From Luteitalea sp. (lineage in GTDB: Bacteria > Acidobacteriota > Vicinamibacteria > Vicinamibacterales > Vicinamibacteraceae), in contig WHTT01000017.1 of NCBI GenBank assembly GCA_009377605.1, forward strand, positions 1-47,637: a DNA stretch of 47,637 nucleotides, given 5' to 3'. Under the pieces are notes generated by a model. It saw only the letters and a list, made by a program, of their open reading frames with translations. It was not told the DNA's origin and ran no database searches. The position numbers were made by a program, and so were the translations under genes. Of the stretch, positions 8,923 to 16,911 are shown piece after piece; the first letter of the stretch is position 1, and every line of letters begins with the position of its first letter.

Positions 8923-10956
8923 CTACATATCTGGGGAGGGGAAGAGAGTCCGTGTAACGAGACGTGAAGACCGCTCAATCAGCGACGAGGGATGATCGCT
9001 CGTGGGAGGTGCACCTCGAGGCGTCGCCGCTTCCGCGAGCGCGGCCTCCAGCAGGCTCGTGATCCGATCGGTGTCGTACACGCAGCCGCCCCACGTCCCA
9101 CCGCTCGCTTTCTGCAGCCCGGCCCAGAGACGCGTATCGGCCGGCACGCGTGAATCGCGCTGCAGGTCTGGGTGTGGCGGCCGGGCTGCCAGCGCGTGCG
9201 AAGGGGGATCGACGATATCAGCGGTTCCCTCGAGCGCGCGCGTGTCGATGCGCAGCCTGATCGTATCGCCGTCCCGGACGCGCCCGATCGGACCTCCCGC
9301 CCACGCCTCCGGGCTCACGTGGCCGATGCACGCGCCGGTCGAGACGCCCGAGAAGCGTCCGTCGGTGAGGAGGGCGATCTTGTCGCCGTCGCGCAGGTGC
9401 TTGAGCGCCGAGGTGATCTGATAGGTCTCCGGCATGCCGATCCCCGGCCCCACGCCGATGAGCACCATGACGTCGCCGGGTTGAACGGCGCCGGCCTTCA
9501 CGGCGGCGATGGCCGCCTCCTCCGTCGCAAACACCCGTGCCGGTCCCTCGTGGAAGAAGATGCCGTCGGCACCCACGCGGTCCCGCGCGATGGCGGTGCT
9601 CTTGACCAACGCCCCTTCTGGCGCGAGGCTGCCGCGCACGAACGTGATTGTGCTGGTCAGCCCGCATGCATGCGCCCGCGCCGGGCCCATGATGACGTCA
9701 TCCGGATCGACGCCGTCGAGCGCGTGTAGCCTGTCGCGCAGCCGGCGGCGCCGATCGCTCGCTTCCCACCACGTGAGGTTCTCCTCGAGCGTGCGGCCGC
9801 TGACCGTGCGCGCCCCGAGCCGCAGGAGCCCGGCATCGCGCAGATGCAGCATCACCTCCGGCACACCGCCGGCGAGAAACACCTGCACCGTGGCGAAGTG
9901 CCGCGGTCCGTTCGGGAGGACGTCGACGAGCCTCGGGATGGTGCCGTTGACACGCGCCCAGTCGTCCACCGTCGGCCGGGGCAGGCCTGCGGCATGCGCA
10001 AAGGCGGGCACATGCAGCACGAGGTTCGTGGAGCCGCCGATGGCCGCATGGAGCACCATGGCGTTGTGCAGCGAGTCCTCGGTCAGAAGGCCGCCAGTCG
10101 TGGACCCGCGCTGCTCGAGCGCCAGGAGGGCGAGCGCCGATCGATGGGCGAGGTCCCGCCAGATCGGAGCGCCGGACGGAGCGAGCGCGCCGTGCGGCAG
10201 CGTGAGCCCGAGCGCTTCACCGACGGCCTGCGTCGTGGCGGCCGTCCCCATGAACTGGCAGCCGCCGCCTGGGGATCCACAGGCGCGACATCCCATCTCC
10301 GCGGCGTGGTCGAGCGTGACCTCGCCGCGCGCAAAGCGGGCGGCGAGGGTCTGCACGGTGCCGGCGTCTTCACCGCCGTCAGCCAGAAGCGTCACACCGC
10401 CCGGTACGAGCACCGCCGGGAGATCGGGCGTTCCGGCCAGCGCCATGATCATCGCCGGCAGGCCCTTGTCACACGTCGCCACGCCCAGCACGCCACGACG
10501 CGTCGGCAGCGAGCGGATCAGCCGCCGGAGCACGACCGCGGCATCGTTGCGATACGGCAGGCTGTCGAGCATGCCGGCCGTGCCGTTGGTCCGCCCGTCG
10601 CAGGGGTCACTGACGTACGCGGCAAAGGGCACCGCGTCCGCGGCCGCCAGCGTGCGGGCCGCCTCCTCCATGAGCAGGCCGACCTCCCAGTGCCCCGTGT
10701 GGTAGCCGAGCGCGATGGGCGTACCGTCCGGCGCCCGTATGCCGCCTTGGGTGCTGAGGATCAGGAATGGCTTGCCGAGCATCCGCGCCGGATTCCAGCC
10801 CATGCCGGCGTTCTGCGTCCAGCCGAAGAGATCGCCGCTGGCCATTCCGCGCAGTTGATCCGGCTGGAGCGGCAGGCGACCGCTGGGACCGGACGCCCTC
10901 GTCTGCAGCGCATAGATCGACTCGTCGGCTGAATCCAGGATGGGATCGCGCATCAT
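8923..10956 (-). CDS. yjhG: YjhG/YagF family aldonate (D-xylonate) dehydratase
   Basis: A 677-residue iron-sulfur dehydratase of the IlvD/EDD superfamily. It is close in length and along its whole sequence to the E. coli YjhG/YagF subgroup rather than to Ilv[54 protein letters not shown] and [11 protein letters not shown] are near-identical to that group. Cluster cysteines are in [14 protein letters not shown] and the Cys-rich [16 protein letters not shown]. YjhG-type enzymes convert D-xylonate (and some other aldonates) to the 2-keto-3-deoxy acid in the cytosol. The gene leads the two-gene unit with the TIM-barrel protein. The paired ATG at 10956/10953 leaves the exact start open. A sugar-oxidation pathway in this block would supply its substrate. 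Confidence 0.9.
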   Translation of the reverse strand: MMRDPILDSADESIYALQTRASGPSGRLPLQPDQLRGMASGDLFGWTQNAGMGWNPARMLGKPFLILSTQGGIRAPDGTPIALGYHTGHWEVGLLMEEAARTLAAADAVPFAAYVSDPCDGRTNGTAGMLDSLPYRNDAAVVLRRLIRSLPTRRGVLGVATCDKGLPAMIMALAGTPDLPAVLVPGGVTLLADGGEDAGTVQTLAARFARGEVTLDHAAEMGCRACGSPGGGCQFMGTAATTQAVGEALGLTLPHGALAPSGAPIWRDLAHRSALALLALEQRGSTTGGLLTEDSLHNAMVLHAAIGGSTNLVLHVPAFAHAAGLPRPTVDDWARVNGTIPRLVDVLPNGPRHFATVQVFLAGGVPEVMLHLRDAGLLRLGARTVSGRTLEENLTWWEASDRRRRLRDRLHALDGVDPDDVIMGPARAHACGLTSTITFVRGSLAPEGALVKSTAIARDRVGADGIFFHEGPARVFATEEAAIAAVKAGAVQPGDVMVLIGVGPGIGMPETYQITSALKHLRDGDKIALLTDGRFSGVSTGACIGHVSPEAWAGGPIGRVRDGDTIRLRIDTRALEGTADIVDPPSHALAARPPHPDLQRDSRVPADTRLWAGLQKASGGTWGGCVYDTDRITSLLEAALAEAATPRGAPPTSDHPSSLIERSSRLVTRTLFPSPDM

Positions 10957-11129
10957 ACGACTCGAGCCCCTCAGAGCGAGAAGCTCGACTCACTGTATCA
11001 AGTTTCCCGCGTGGGACCGACCGCGCGCCCGTCGGCCGACCTCGTCGATACGAGCGTTCCTCCGACCACATCGCCGGCAGGGTGCTGTGCGATCATGTTG
11101 AATCACTGTATGTGCGAGGAGTTGAGACG

Positions 11130-11663
11130 ATGACGAAGCCGAGGAGCCTCCCCAAAGTCGTGTCGCGAGAGGAGTGGCGTGCAGCGCGTGAGGCGCTGCT
11201 CGCCAACGAGAAGGCGCACACCCGCGCGGGCGACGCGTTGAACGCCGAGCGTCGCCGGCTGCCGATGGTCAAGATCGAGAAGAAGTACGTCTTCGCAGGA
11301 CCACACGGCGAGGCGACCCTCGTGGACCTATTCGAGGGCCGCCGCCAGCTCGTCCTCTACCACTTCATGTTCGGCCCCAATCAGAACGAGGGCTGTGACG
11401 GTTGCTCGATGGTGGTGGACAACATGGGACACCCGGCCCACCTGCATGCCTGCGACATCACACGCGTGCTCGTCTCACGGGCATCGCTCGAGAGGATCGA
11501 GCCGTTCAAGACACGGATGGGTTGGACGATCCCTTGGTATTCCTCGTACGGAAGCGACTTCAACCACGACTTCGGCGTCGGGCCCGAGCGCCCGCAAGCG
11601 GGTGTCTATCAGGACGGTGAGATGTTCGGCATGAGCGTCTTCCTGCGCGACGGTATCATGTAG
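11130..11663 (+). CDS. DUF899 family thioredoxin-like protein, C-terminally truncated
   Basis: A 177-residue thioredoxin-fold protein. The ATG at 11130 has a good ribosome site, GAGGAG at 11116-11121 with 8 nt spacing; the open frame upstream of it has no family similarity. Family hallmarks are present: SREEWRAAREALLANEKAHTR, then YVFAGPHGEATLVDLFEGRRQL, the CDGCSMVVDNMGH motif (CxxC at the expected place) and GWTIPWYSSYGSDFNHDFG. Members are usually about 210-250 residues and end with an F(H/R)TY...RG...YLD block. Here translation stops right after MSVFLRDGIM and I do not find the missing block clearly in another frame. The protein is therefore either a shortened variant or the product of a recent 3' truncation. 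Function of the family is not established. Confidence 0.75.
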   Translation: MTKPRSLPKVVSREEWRAAREALLANEKAHTRAGDALNAERRRLPMVKIEKKYVFAGPHGEATLVDLFEGRRQLVLYHFMFGPNQNEGCDGCSMVVDNMGHPAHLHACDITRVLVSRASLERIEPFKTRMGWTIPWYSSYGSDFNHDFGVGPERPQAGVYQDGEMFGMSVFLRDGIM

Positions 11664-11786
11664 CGCACGGTTATTCGCTCCTTGTCGGCCGCTTCACTCC
11701 GGGTCAGCTTGCGGGGCTGCCCGGTGATCGGCCTCTATTCTGACGTCGATCGAGGAGCGCCGAAATCGACACGCGGCCGAAAGCGG

Positions 11787-12263
11787 TCAGGCTCGCTGTA
11801 CAGCTTGACCGTTGGCCTCCAGCTTGCGGCGGAGCGCCATCATGACGCGGCGGGTCGTTTCTATGTCCTTGACCAACAGTCCGTCCGACAGGCTGTTGAT
11901 CCAGGGAGCCTGCAGGCGCATGGCGGCGTCGAACGTCTGGCTTCCCTTCTTGGTCAGAACCACGAGTTGCGCCCGCCGGTGATGCGGGTTCGCCTCGAAT
12001 GCGACGAGGCCGCTTCTCTGCAGGTCGTTGACGATTCGCTGGACATTCTGCCGGTTGGCGCCCAGGTTGCGGGCGAGCCAGGCCACCGGCTGTGGGCGTT
12101 CGGCGGCGACGATGGCGCCGAGGATCTGCCAGCGGGCGCTCGTCAGCCCCAGCCGCGCCACCAGCCGATCGCCCGCAGTCAGCACCAGGTTGTTGAGCCT
12201 GAAGAGGTCGAGGATCAGGCCGGTCAGGGCGTCGCCCGCTGGCGTTCGCTTGGCCTTCGTCAT
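11787..12263 (-). CDS. MarR family transcriptional regulator
   Basis: A 158-residue winged-helix dimer-forming regulator. The core runs from LTSARWQILGAIVAAERPQP through LARNLGANRQNVQRIVNDLQ (recognition helix) to the wing (HHRRAQLVVLTKKG), flanked by the usual dimerisation helices. I use ATG 12263; a GTG two codons upstream (12269) is also possible. It is divergent from the membrane protein gene at 12380, with a strong palindrome between them, so it probably represses both. On its own strand the order TTGACA, 18 nt, TCTATA, 6 nt, ATG suggests a leaderless mRNA. Its ligand is unknown. Confidence 0.88.
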   Translation of the reverse strand: MTKAKRTPAGDALTGLILDLFRLNNLVLTAGDRLVARLGLTSARWQILGAIVAAERPQPVAWLARNLGANRQNVQRIVNDLQRSGLVAFEANPHHRRAQLVVLTKKGSQTFDAAMRLQAPWINSLSDGLLVKDIETTRRVMMALRRKLEANGQAVQRA

Positions 12264-12280
12264 AGTCACTATAGAACTCT

Positions 12281-12300
12281 ATTGACATTATGATGTCAAT
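12281..12300. promoter_or_regulatory. Palindromic MarR operator overlapping divergent promoters
   Basis: The 20-mer ATTGACATTATGATGTCAAT has perfect 8-bp arms (ATTGACAT / ATGTCAAT) around TATG. Each arm contains a TTGACA hexamer, one per strand. On the plus strand TTGACA (12282-12287) is followed 17 nt later by TATTGT (12305-12310), serving the membrane protein gene. On the minus strand TTGACA (12299-12294) precedes TCTATA and the MarR start. A weaker related sequence, GTGACATCATGACAC, lies near 12327-12341. One bound dimer would cover both -35 boxes. Confidence 0.7.
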
Positions 12301-12379
12301 AGTCTATTGTCATCCATGATGCCATAGTGACATCATGACACCATACTAAGGAACTCGTCAGTAAGAAGACAGGCACGCC

Positions 12380-12853
12380 ATGTTGAAAGTGATCCATCCG
12401 GTGGCTGGCACCGTCGCGCTCCTCACGATCGCGACCTTCTGGCTCTCGACGGCGGTTACTGAGCTGTTTGCCTCGAAGGCGACTGTGACCATGGTCAAGA
12501 TGGCCATCCCCTGGGGCTTCCTGTTGCTGATTCCGGCGCTGGCGGCCGCGGGTGGGTCGGGCTTTGTGCTGGGAAAGGGCCGGAGGGGCGGGTTGGTCGC
12601 AGCGAAGACGAAGCGCATGCGGCTCATCGCCGCCAACGGCATCCTGGTTCTCGCTCCGTCTGCGCTGTTCCTCGCATCCAAAGCGAGAGCCGCGGAGCTC
12701 GACGCCGGCTTCTACACGGTGCAGGCACTGGAGCTTGTCATGGGAGCGGCGAACATCGCGCTACTCGGCCTCAACATGCGCGACGGCCTCACGATGAAAG
12801 GCCGGCTCCGCCGCCGGCTGGTGCAATCGACGAGAAGAGCTCGTCCTGCTTGA
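12380..12853 (+). CDS. Small four-helix membrane protein, MarR-linked
   Basis: A 157-residue integral inner-membrane protein with about four hydrophobic helices: HPVAGTVALLTIATFWLST (6-24), MAIPWGFLLLIPALAAAG (about 41-58), MRLIAANGILVLAPSALFLAS (about 80-100) and FYTVQALELVMGAANIALLG (about 111-130). The tail is Arg-rich and probably cytosolic. I do not recognise a named family with certainty, although similar small proteins occur next to MarR genes. The divergent layout and shared operator suggest it is induced when the MarR ligand is present; a role in tolerance to a small molecule is only a guess. Confidence 0.72.
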   Translation: MLKVIHPVAGTVALLTIATFWLSTAVTELFASKATVTMVKMAIPWGFLLLIPALAAAGGSGFVLGKGRRGGLVAAKTKRMRLIAANGILVLAPSALFLASKARAAELDAGFYTVQALELVMGAANIALLGLNMRDGLTMKGRLRRRLVQSTRRARPA

Positions 12854-13037
12854 GCGTCGAGAGCATTGTGAAATCGTGGGACAACGGTGACGGACTTCGC
12901 TCTCTTCTCCCGGCGAAGTCTAGAGTGGAGAGGCGATGGTCGTCTTGCCGACCTGGCGGGACCGGCTCGAGGCGCCGCCGGTGCTCTCGAGCCAGCGCGA
13001 GAGCTGGCAGGTGCGTCACCTGCAATCGACGTCTCCA

Positions 13038-13541
13038 CTACTCGACCGCATATCCGAGCGCTTCGGCATTTTCGCGGACGCGAACGTCCCGACTCACGAT
13101 GGTCATCAACAGAGGCGGTTCGCCAAGCAACTCCGCCGTCGCAAGATGTACGGCATCGAGTGTGCGAATAGGCTCGATAGGAAACGGCGCCCGGACGCGT
13201 GCGAGCACGGCGTCTGTGACGGCGGCCACGTAGCAGCGACGCTCGAACCGCCGGAGCGCGCGGACGCACGCCCGCTCCTGTTCGGCCGTCAGGCGGCCCG
13301 CAGCTCGAGCGCGAACGATTGCGCGGGCGGTTTCTGCGAGGGTCAACGCGGATGTGACCCGGCGCCCCCTTTTTCGGATGGCATTCCGTGCGTCGGCATG
13401 ACGCTCGAGAAGCGCTGCGACCAATGCGCTGGACTCGATGTAACGAGCACCAGCAAGTGCATTCGTTTGAGCGGGTACCCGTGTGGGCGGGGAGCGCCGG
13501 GCCCCCAGTCTGCGGCTACGCTTCGCCACGGTCAGCGTCAA
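13038..13541 (-). CDS. PIN-domain toxin (VapC-like)
   Basis: A protein of up to 167 residues with a PIN ribonuclease fold. Acidic active-site positions are visible in order: RYIESSALVAALLE (Glu in place of the more usual first Asp), TLAETARAI, RTLDAVHLATA and IVSRDVRVRENAEALGY. The longest frame opens with a TTG at 13541; a GTG at 13529 is also possible. No ATG lies upstream of the YIESS strand, so a non-ATG start is needed. It overlaps the antitoxin gene by 26 nt, typical of translational coupling in toxin-antitoxin pairs. VapC-type toxins cleave tRNA or rRNA; the target here is unknown. Confidence 0.82.
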   Translation of the reverse strand: MTLTVAKRSRRLGARRSPPTRVPAQTNALAGARYIESSALVAALLERHADARNAIRKRGRRVTSALTLAETARAIVRARAAGRLTAEQERACVRALRRFERRCYVAAVTDAVLARVRAPFPIEPIRTLDAVHLATAELLGEPPLLMTIVSRDVRVRENAEALGYAVE

Positions 13542-13803
13542 TCAGTTCCGCAGCCGTTCCTGGAGGAAGCCCAATATCGGGCCAGTTCTCGGTCGGGTCA
13601 CCGGCCTCGAGCGGCGGCCGAATCACTCCAGAGGCAACCAGCTCGTCGAAGCGTCCAGACCTGCCGGCCGTCTTCGCGCCGGGTGGGACGAGCTCGGCTA
13701 CCACACGGCCATGCGCGGTGATGGCGATGCGCTCGCCGACTTCAATCCGCCGGACGTAGCGGCTCAAGTTGTCCTTGAGCTCGCGAATGCCTACAGAAGT
13801 CAT
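13516..13803 (-). CDS. Phd/YefM family antitoxin
   Basis: A 95-residue DNA-binding antitoxin. The N-terminal Phd/YefM fold is clear (TSVGIRELKDNLSRYVRRIE, then VGERIAITAHGRVVAELVPP); the Pro-rich acidic C-terminus (ENWPDIGLPPGTAAELIDAD) would wrap the toxin. I start at the ATG at 13803 rather than the upstream in-frame codon, because the Phd fold begins there and a promoter -10 box ends only 6 nt before it. The antitoxin precedes and overlaps the PIN toxin, giving the usual antitoxin-first order. The pair likely autoregulates through the repeats in its promoter. Confidence 0.85.
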   Translation of the reverse strand: MTSVGIRELKDNLSRYVRRIEVGERIAITAHGRVVAELVPPGAKTAGRSGRFDELVASGVIRPPLEAGDPTENWPDIGLPPGTAAELIDADRGEA

Positions 13804-13809
13804 GACTGA

Positions 13810-13838
13810 ATTATAGCCACATGTAGCCACATTGCCAA
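13810..13838 (-). promoter_or_regulatory. Promoter of the toxin-antitoxin operon with tandem operator repeats
   Basis: On the minus strand: TTGGCA (13838-13833), 17-bp spacer, TATAAT (13815-13810), then six bases and the antitoxin ATG. The spacer holds two direct copies of ATGTGGCTA (13832-13824 and 13822-13814) with a 10-bp period, one helical turn, as expected for cooperative antitoxin binding. The short distance from -10 to ATG means transcription would begin at or next to the start codon, i.e. a leaderless mRNA. Confidence 0.7.
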
Positions 13839-13970
13839 CCGTCTATCGATTGGCGGAGTACGTGAGTATAGCCCCTCGGAAGAGAAGGATGGGAAGAGCA
13901 ACGGTCATTTCGGACGATCTCTAACAGGTCCGAATGTCAAGGTTGATGTCCCTAGCTAGATGGGGGCTAG

Positions 13971-14200
13971 ATGCGTCTAGACGCTGGAACCCTGGTTTTC
14001 TCGGCAACGGATCTGTCGAACTTCCTGAACTGTAAGCACCGCACGGCGCTGGAGCTGGGCGAGGCACGCGGCAAACGGAAACGGCGTGTCTGGACGGATC
14101 CCCTGCTCGAGGCCTTGTTTGCTCGCGGTCTGGAGCATGAACGCAATTACGTGTCGAGTCTGAGCGCGACCGGCAAGAAAGTGCTCGACCTAAGCGACAT
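13971..14200 (+). pseudogene. 5' fragment of a TM0106-family RecB-like nuclease
   Basis: The first about 76 residues match the N-terminus of TM0106-family RecB-like putative nucleases: LVFSATDLSNFLNCKHRTAL (the Cys that usually helps bind an iron-sulfur cluster), DPLLEALFARGLEHERNYV and ATGKKVLDLSD. Resemblance then stops abruptly, and the sequence becomes the antisense of an ABC permease. The nuclease motifs and the other cluster cysteines are missing, so this is a broken gene. A perfect 12-bp palindrome, GCGTCTAGACGC, spans codons 1-5 (13973-13984). Confidence 0.65.
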
Positions 14201-14221
14201 CAGGTGTCGCGACGAGGTTGT

Positions 14222-14743
14222 CGCGCCCTGGAGCACAACCATGCGGCGCACGGCTTTCACCTCCGCGCCGAGCGCCATGCGCACGCCGATCTCCTGCGTC
14301 CGCTGAGTCACGCTGTACGAGAGGACGCCGTAGAGACCCACCGCGCCGAGGATCACCGCGAGCGCCGCCGCGATGCCGAGCATCAGCATCGTGAACGAGA
14401 GGCTGGCCATCGTGTTCGCGGCCAGGCGCTCCATGGTGAAAACGCGGTACATCGGGGATTCGGGCATGACCTCGCGGATGGTGGCACGAACCTCGGGCGC
14501 GAGCTGATCTGCACGGGTTGACTTCACGACGTACGCCGGCGACACGGACACGGCCGGCAAGTACACCATCGGCTCCGGGGACGCGCGGCGGAAGTCATCC
14601 AGCAGAACGTCCTCGACCACGCCCACGACGGTGTACCACGTGTCGTCATCGCTGCCGGCGGGACGGAGCTGCTTGTCGAGCGGGTTCTCGCCGGGGAACA
14701 ACAGGTCAGCGGCGGAGCGGCTGATGATCACGTTGGGGGTCTT
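14222..14743 (-). pseudogene. Fragment of a MacB/FtsX-type ABC transporter permease (ADOP-like)
   Basis: About 174 codons on the minus strand match the periplasmic MacB domain and first following membrane helix of the large permeases common in Acidobacteriota: ISRSAADLLFPGENPLDKQL, then TWYTVVGVVEDVLLDDFRR, MVYLPA, VRATIREVMPESPMYRVFTM, the helix LMLGIAAALAVILGAVGLYG, and RTQEIGVRMALGAEVKAVRR. The final two helices are absent because the sequence switches to the nuclease remnant near 14210. The N-terminal half is missing or out of frame beyond 14745. No signal or ATPase gene accompanies it, so it is a decayed piece. Confidence 0.7.
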
Positions 14744-15078
14744 CCACCAGGATGCGGCGGCTGCCGCCCAGCTCTTTGCCCAGATACGCGCGGGAGAATT
14801 GCAGCGCCGCCGGCAGAGTATTCCCACCTACCTCCCTGCCAGCTCAGCGCGAGGCGAGAGACGGCCGCGGGATCATCCACGGCGAGAATGCCAGAGTCGA
14901 CGGCAAGGTGCGCCTGCTGCAGTTGTGGCTGGTGCTGCCAAAGGCGGACCGTTGGACGACGCCCGGCTTCCAGGACATTCACGCTGACCGCGTGCCCGTT
15001 CGACGTGAACCGGGCGTCGACCGCGGCATGACCAGGAAGGCGCGGTCCGCCTCACCCGAGAACACATATGCCGGTTGC
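14744..15078. other. Degenerate stretch without an intact gene
   Basis: No convincing gene is seen. On the minus strand, short open segments in different frames (for example AYVFSGEADRAFLVMP, then VNVLEAGRRPTVRLWQHQPQ, then GGNTLPAALQFSRAYLGKEL) look like pieces of one or two decayed, frameshifted genes, but I cannot name the family. It lies between the permease fragment and the acetyltransferase, consistent with an eroding accessory strip. Confidence 0.4.
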
Positions 15079-15642
15079 TCATTCAGAGATCGCGCGGATT
15101 ACTTGGCAGGGATTGCCTGCGGCGAGCACGGCCTCTGGGACATCTCGCGTGACGACGCTGCCAGCTCCAATCACGGCTCGCGAGCCGATCCGTACGCCGG
15201 CGAGAATAATCGCCCCGCCGCCCACCCAGACGTCGGCCCCGATGTCGATCGGCTTGCCGAATTCTTCGCGGCGCCGTTGCTCGGCGTTAAACGGGTGCAG
15301 CGGCGTGTAGATCTGCACCGCTGGCCCGAACAGGGTGAAGTCGCCGATCCGCACCGGGCAGACGTCCAGAACGATGCAGTTGAAATTGAAGAAGACCCGC
15401 TCGCCGAGCTCGATGTTCGCTCCGTAGTCGCAATAGAACGGCGGTTGCATCCACACACTGTCGCCGCCCTTGCCGAACAGGTCGCGCAGAATGCGGCGAC
15501 GTTGCGCTTCCTCCGACTCGCGCGTGGCGTTGAGCTGCTGACAGAGATCGCGTGCCCGGGCACGCGCCGCCACGAGCTCGGGATCGAACGGGTCGTACAA
15601 CTCGCCGGCCAACATCTTCCGGCGTTGAGTCATCATCGCCAT
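15079..15642 (-). CDS. Sugar O-acetyltransferase (maltose/galactoside acetyltransferase family, left-handed beta-helix)
   Basis: A 187-residue trimeric acetyl-CoA transferase of the Maa/LacA/NodL group. It has the N-terminal maltose-acetyltransferase domain (MTQRRKMLAGELYDPFDPEL), then hexapeptide repeats: PFYCDYGANIELGERVFFNF, CPVRIGDFTLFGPAVQIYTP with the catalytic His in LHPF, IDIGADVWVGGGAIILAGVR, and IGAGSVVTRDVPEAVLAAGN. Three Met codons cluster at 15642, 15636 and 15633; the upstream open frame has no family match. Such enzymes acetylate sugars or sugar-like side groups in the cytosol. It is isolated from other sugar genes here and sits next to perfect inverted repeats. Confidence 0.88.
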   Translation of the reverse strand: MAMMTQRRKMLAGELYDPFDPELVAARARARDLCQQLNATRESEEAQRRRILRDLFGKGGDSVWMQPPFYCDYGANIELGERVFFNFNCIVLDVCPVRIGDFTLFGPAVQIYTPLHPFNAEQRRREEFGKPIDIGADVWVGGGAIILAGVRIGSRAVIGAGSVVTRDVPEAVLAAGNPCQVIRAISE

Positions 15643-15680
15643 GGACCGTATCACGACAAGGTGATTTTCAGCGCGTAGTC

Positions 15681-15785
15681 CACCAGTGAAGCTGCGCCTC
15701 AAACCGCCCAGTAAGAACCGGCGCACTCCGATGGCGCAGCTTCACTGGTGTCCTTTTGCTGGCTGGGCCCCGCTACGCGGGGCCT
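15681..15785. repeat. Perfect 18-bp inverted repeat with an adjoining GC hairpin
   Basis: CACCAGTGAAGCTGCGCC (15681-15698) is repeated exactly in reverse complement at 15733-15750 with a 34-nt loop. Just beyond it, GGCCCCGC TAC GCGGGGCC (about 15766-15784) forms a second hairpin containing the GCTAC sequence seen in the other REP-like palindromes of the window. It lies upstream of the acetyltransferase gene and downstream of the hydroxyacid dehydrogenase gene. Confidence 0.8.
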
Positions 15786-15846
15786 GACATCTCCTAAGGA
15801 CCAAAAACTTGCTCCATTCGTCACGATGGGGGCCTTAGGAGATGTC
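15786..15846. repeat. Perfect 14-bp inverted repeat at the 3' end of the dehydrogenase gene
   Basis: GACATCTCCTAAGG (15786-15799) and CCTTAGGAGATGTC (15833-15846) are exact reverse complements with a 33-nt loop. The right arm touches the stop codon of the 2-hydroxyacid dehydrogenase, so the RNA could fold just after that gene. There is no U-tract, so it is not a standard intrinsic terminator; it may belong with the neighbouring 18-bp repeat to one small mobile element. Confidence 0.7.
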
Positions 15847-16865
15847 TAGTAGCCTTTCCGTTTGTCGACAACATTGATCAGCGGCAAGCCCTCCGCAAAG
15901 CGCCGAATGTTCGCCTTGACCGTATCGGACATACGCCCGCGATCCAGATCCGAGCGGCCGGCAATGTGCGGCGTGATAATCACGTTGTCACGCTTCCACA
16001 ATGGATGGCCTGCAGGGAGCGGCTCAGGATCGGTCACGTCGACGCCTGCCCCGGCAAGCTTCTCGCTCTCGAGCGATGTGGCGAGAGCGTCCAGGTCATA
16101 GAGCGCCCCGCGGCTCACGGCGATGAAATATGAGCCCTGCTTCATGCGCTCGAATTGGGCACGGCCGATCATGTGGTGGCTTTTCTGTGTGTGCGGCGCG
16201 GCCACGAACAGCACGTCTGCCTCGCCGATCACCTCGTCCAGTTGGTCTGGCTTCACAATCCGTTCGATGAACGGCGTCATGGGAATATCTTCCGGATCGA
16301 CGCCAACAACGCGCATGCCGTGAGCCCACGCACGAATCGCAATCTGCGTGCCGATGCCTCCAACACCAACAATGAGGGCGGTCTTTGTATTGAGCTCAAT
16401 CACCTTGTTCGATTTCCCGTCCCAGACTTCGTGTGCCTTTTGATCCAGCCATCTCGGAATTTCGCGCGTCAAGGCCAGCAGCATGGCCATTGCATGGTCC
16501 GCGATCTCGGGGCCCTGCACGATCTGGTTGTTCGTCAGGACGATATCGCTATCGCGGAGATCATCCGAGCCGGACAGATGCAAGACGCGTTCGACGCCCG
16601 CGCTGTAGGTTTGGACCCACTTCAGGTTCTTGCCGGCCCGCACCCACTCGGGCCGGATGCTCCCGATAAAGGCATCGGCATCCGCGATCTCGTCCATCAC
16701 GGTGTCTTCTGAAACCGGGACGATCTCCACCTGGTCGGAAGCGGATCGCCAATCTGCCAGAATTTCGTCGGACTGGTCGAGCACCAGGATTTTCTTTGTT
16801 TGGGCGGATAGGATAGCCCCGGAGAGGAGTAGAAGAACGACTATCAGCGTCCGACGCATGGGCAC
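15846..16865 (-). CDS. Exported D-2-hydroxyacid dehydrogenase family protein
   Basis: A 339-residue member of the D-isomer 2-hydroxyacid dehydrogenase family. The Rossmann motif is GVGGIG (167-172) with Asp190 as the NAD-ribose ligand. The catalytic triad is complete: Arg252 (SRG), Glu281 (DPEPLP) and His300 (TPHIAG). Unusually for this family it begins with a typical Sec signal peptide, residues 1-21 (MPMRRTLIVVLLLLSGAILS, then AQ). The ribosome site GGAGGTG lies just before the ATG, supporting that start. It follows the HEAT/cytochrome gene by 46 bp, so it may be the last gene of the receptor-cytochrome unit. Periplasmic use of NAD is unexpected; a tightly bound cofactor or a different role is possible. 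Confidence 0.87.
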   Translation of the reverse strand: MPMRRTLIVVLLLLSGAILSAQTKKILVLDQSDEILADWRSASDQVEIVPVSEDTVMDEIADADAFIGSIRPEWVRAGKNLKWVQTYSAGVERVLHLSGSDDLRDSDIVLTNNQIVQGPEIADHAMAMLLALTREIPRWLDQKAHEVWDGKSNKVIELNTKTALIVGVGGIGTQIAIRAWAHGMRVVGVDPEDIPMTPFIERIVKPDQLDEVIGEADVLFVAAPHTQKSHHMIGRAQFERMKQGSYFIAVSRGALYDLDALATSLESEKLAGAGVDVTDPEPLPAGHPLWKRDNVIITPHIAGRSDLDRGRMSDTVKANIRRFAEGLPLINVVDKRKGY

Positions 16866-16911
16866 CTCCAGAAATCTGGGAGGATTTTAGCCTCGGAAGC
16901 GAATTCTGCGC

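Noticed and set aside
12854-13037. Possible small gene between the membrane protein and PIN toxin genes
   Set aside because: Short open frames on both strands lack conserved motifs, start context or plausible composition.
15786-15846. Intrinsic terminator for the 2-hydroxyacid dehydrogenase
   Set aside because: The inverted repeat is real, but the loop is long and no T-run follows, so I list it as a repeat only.
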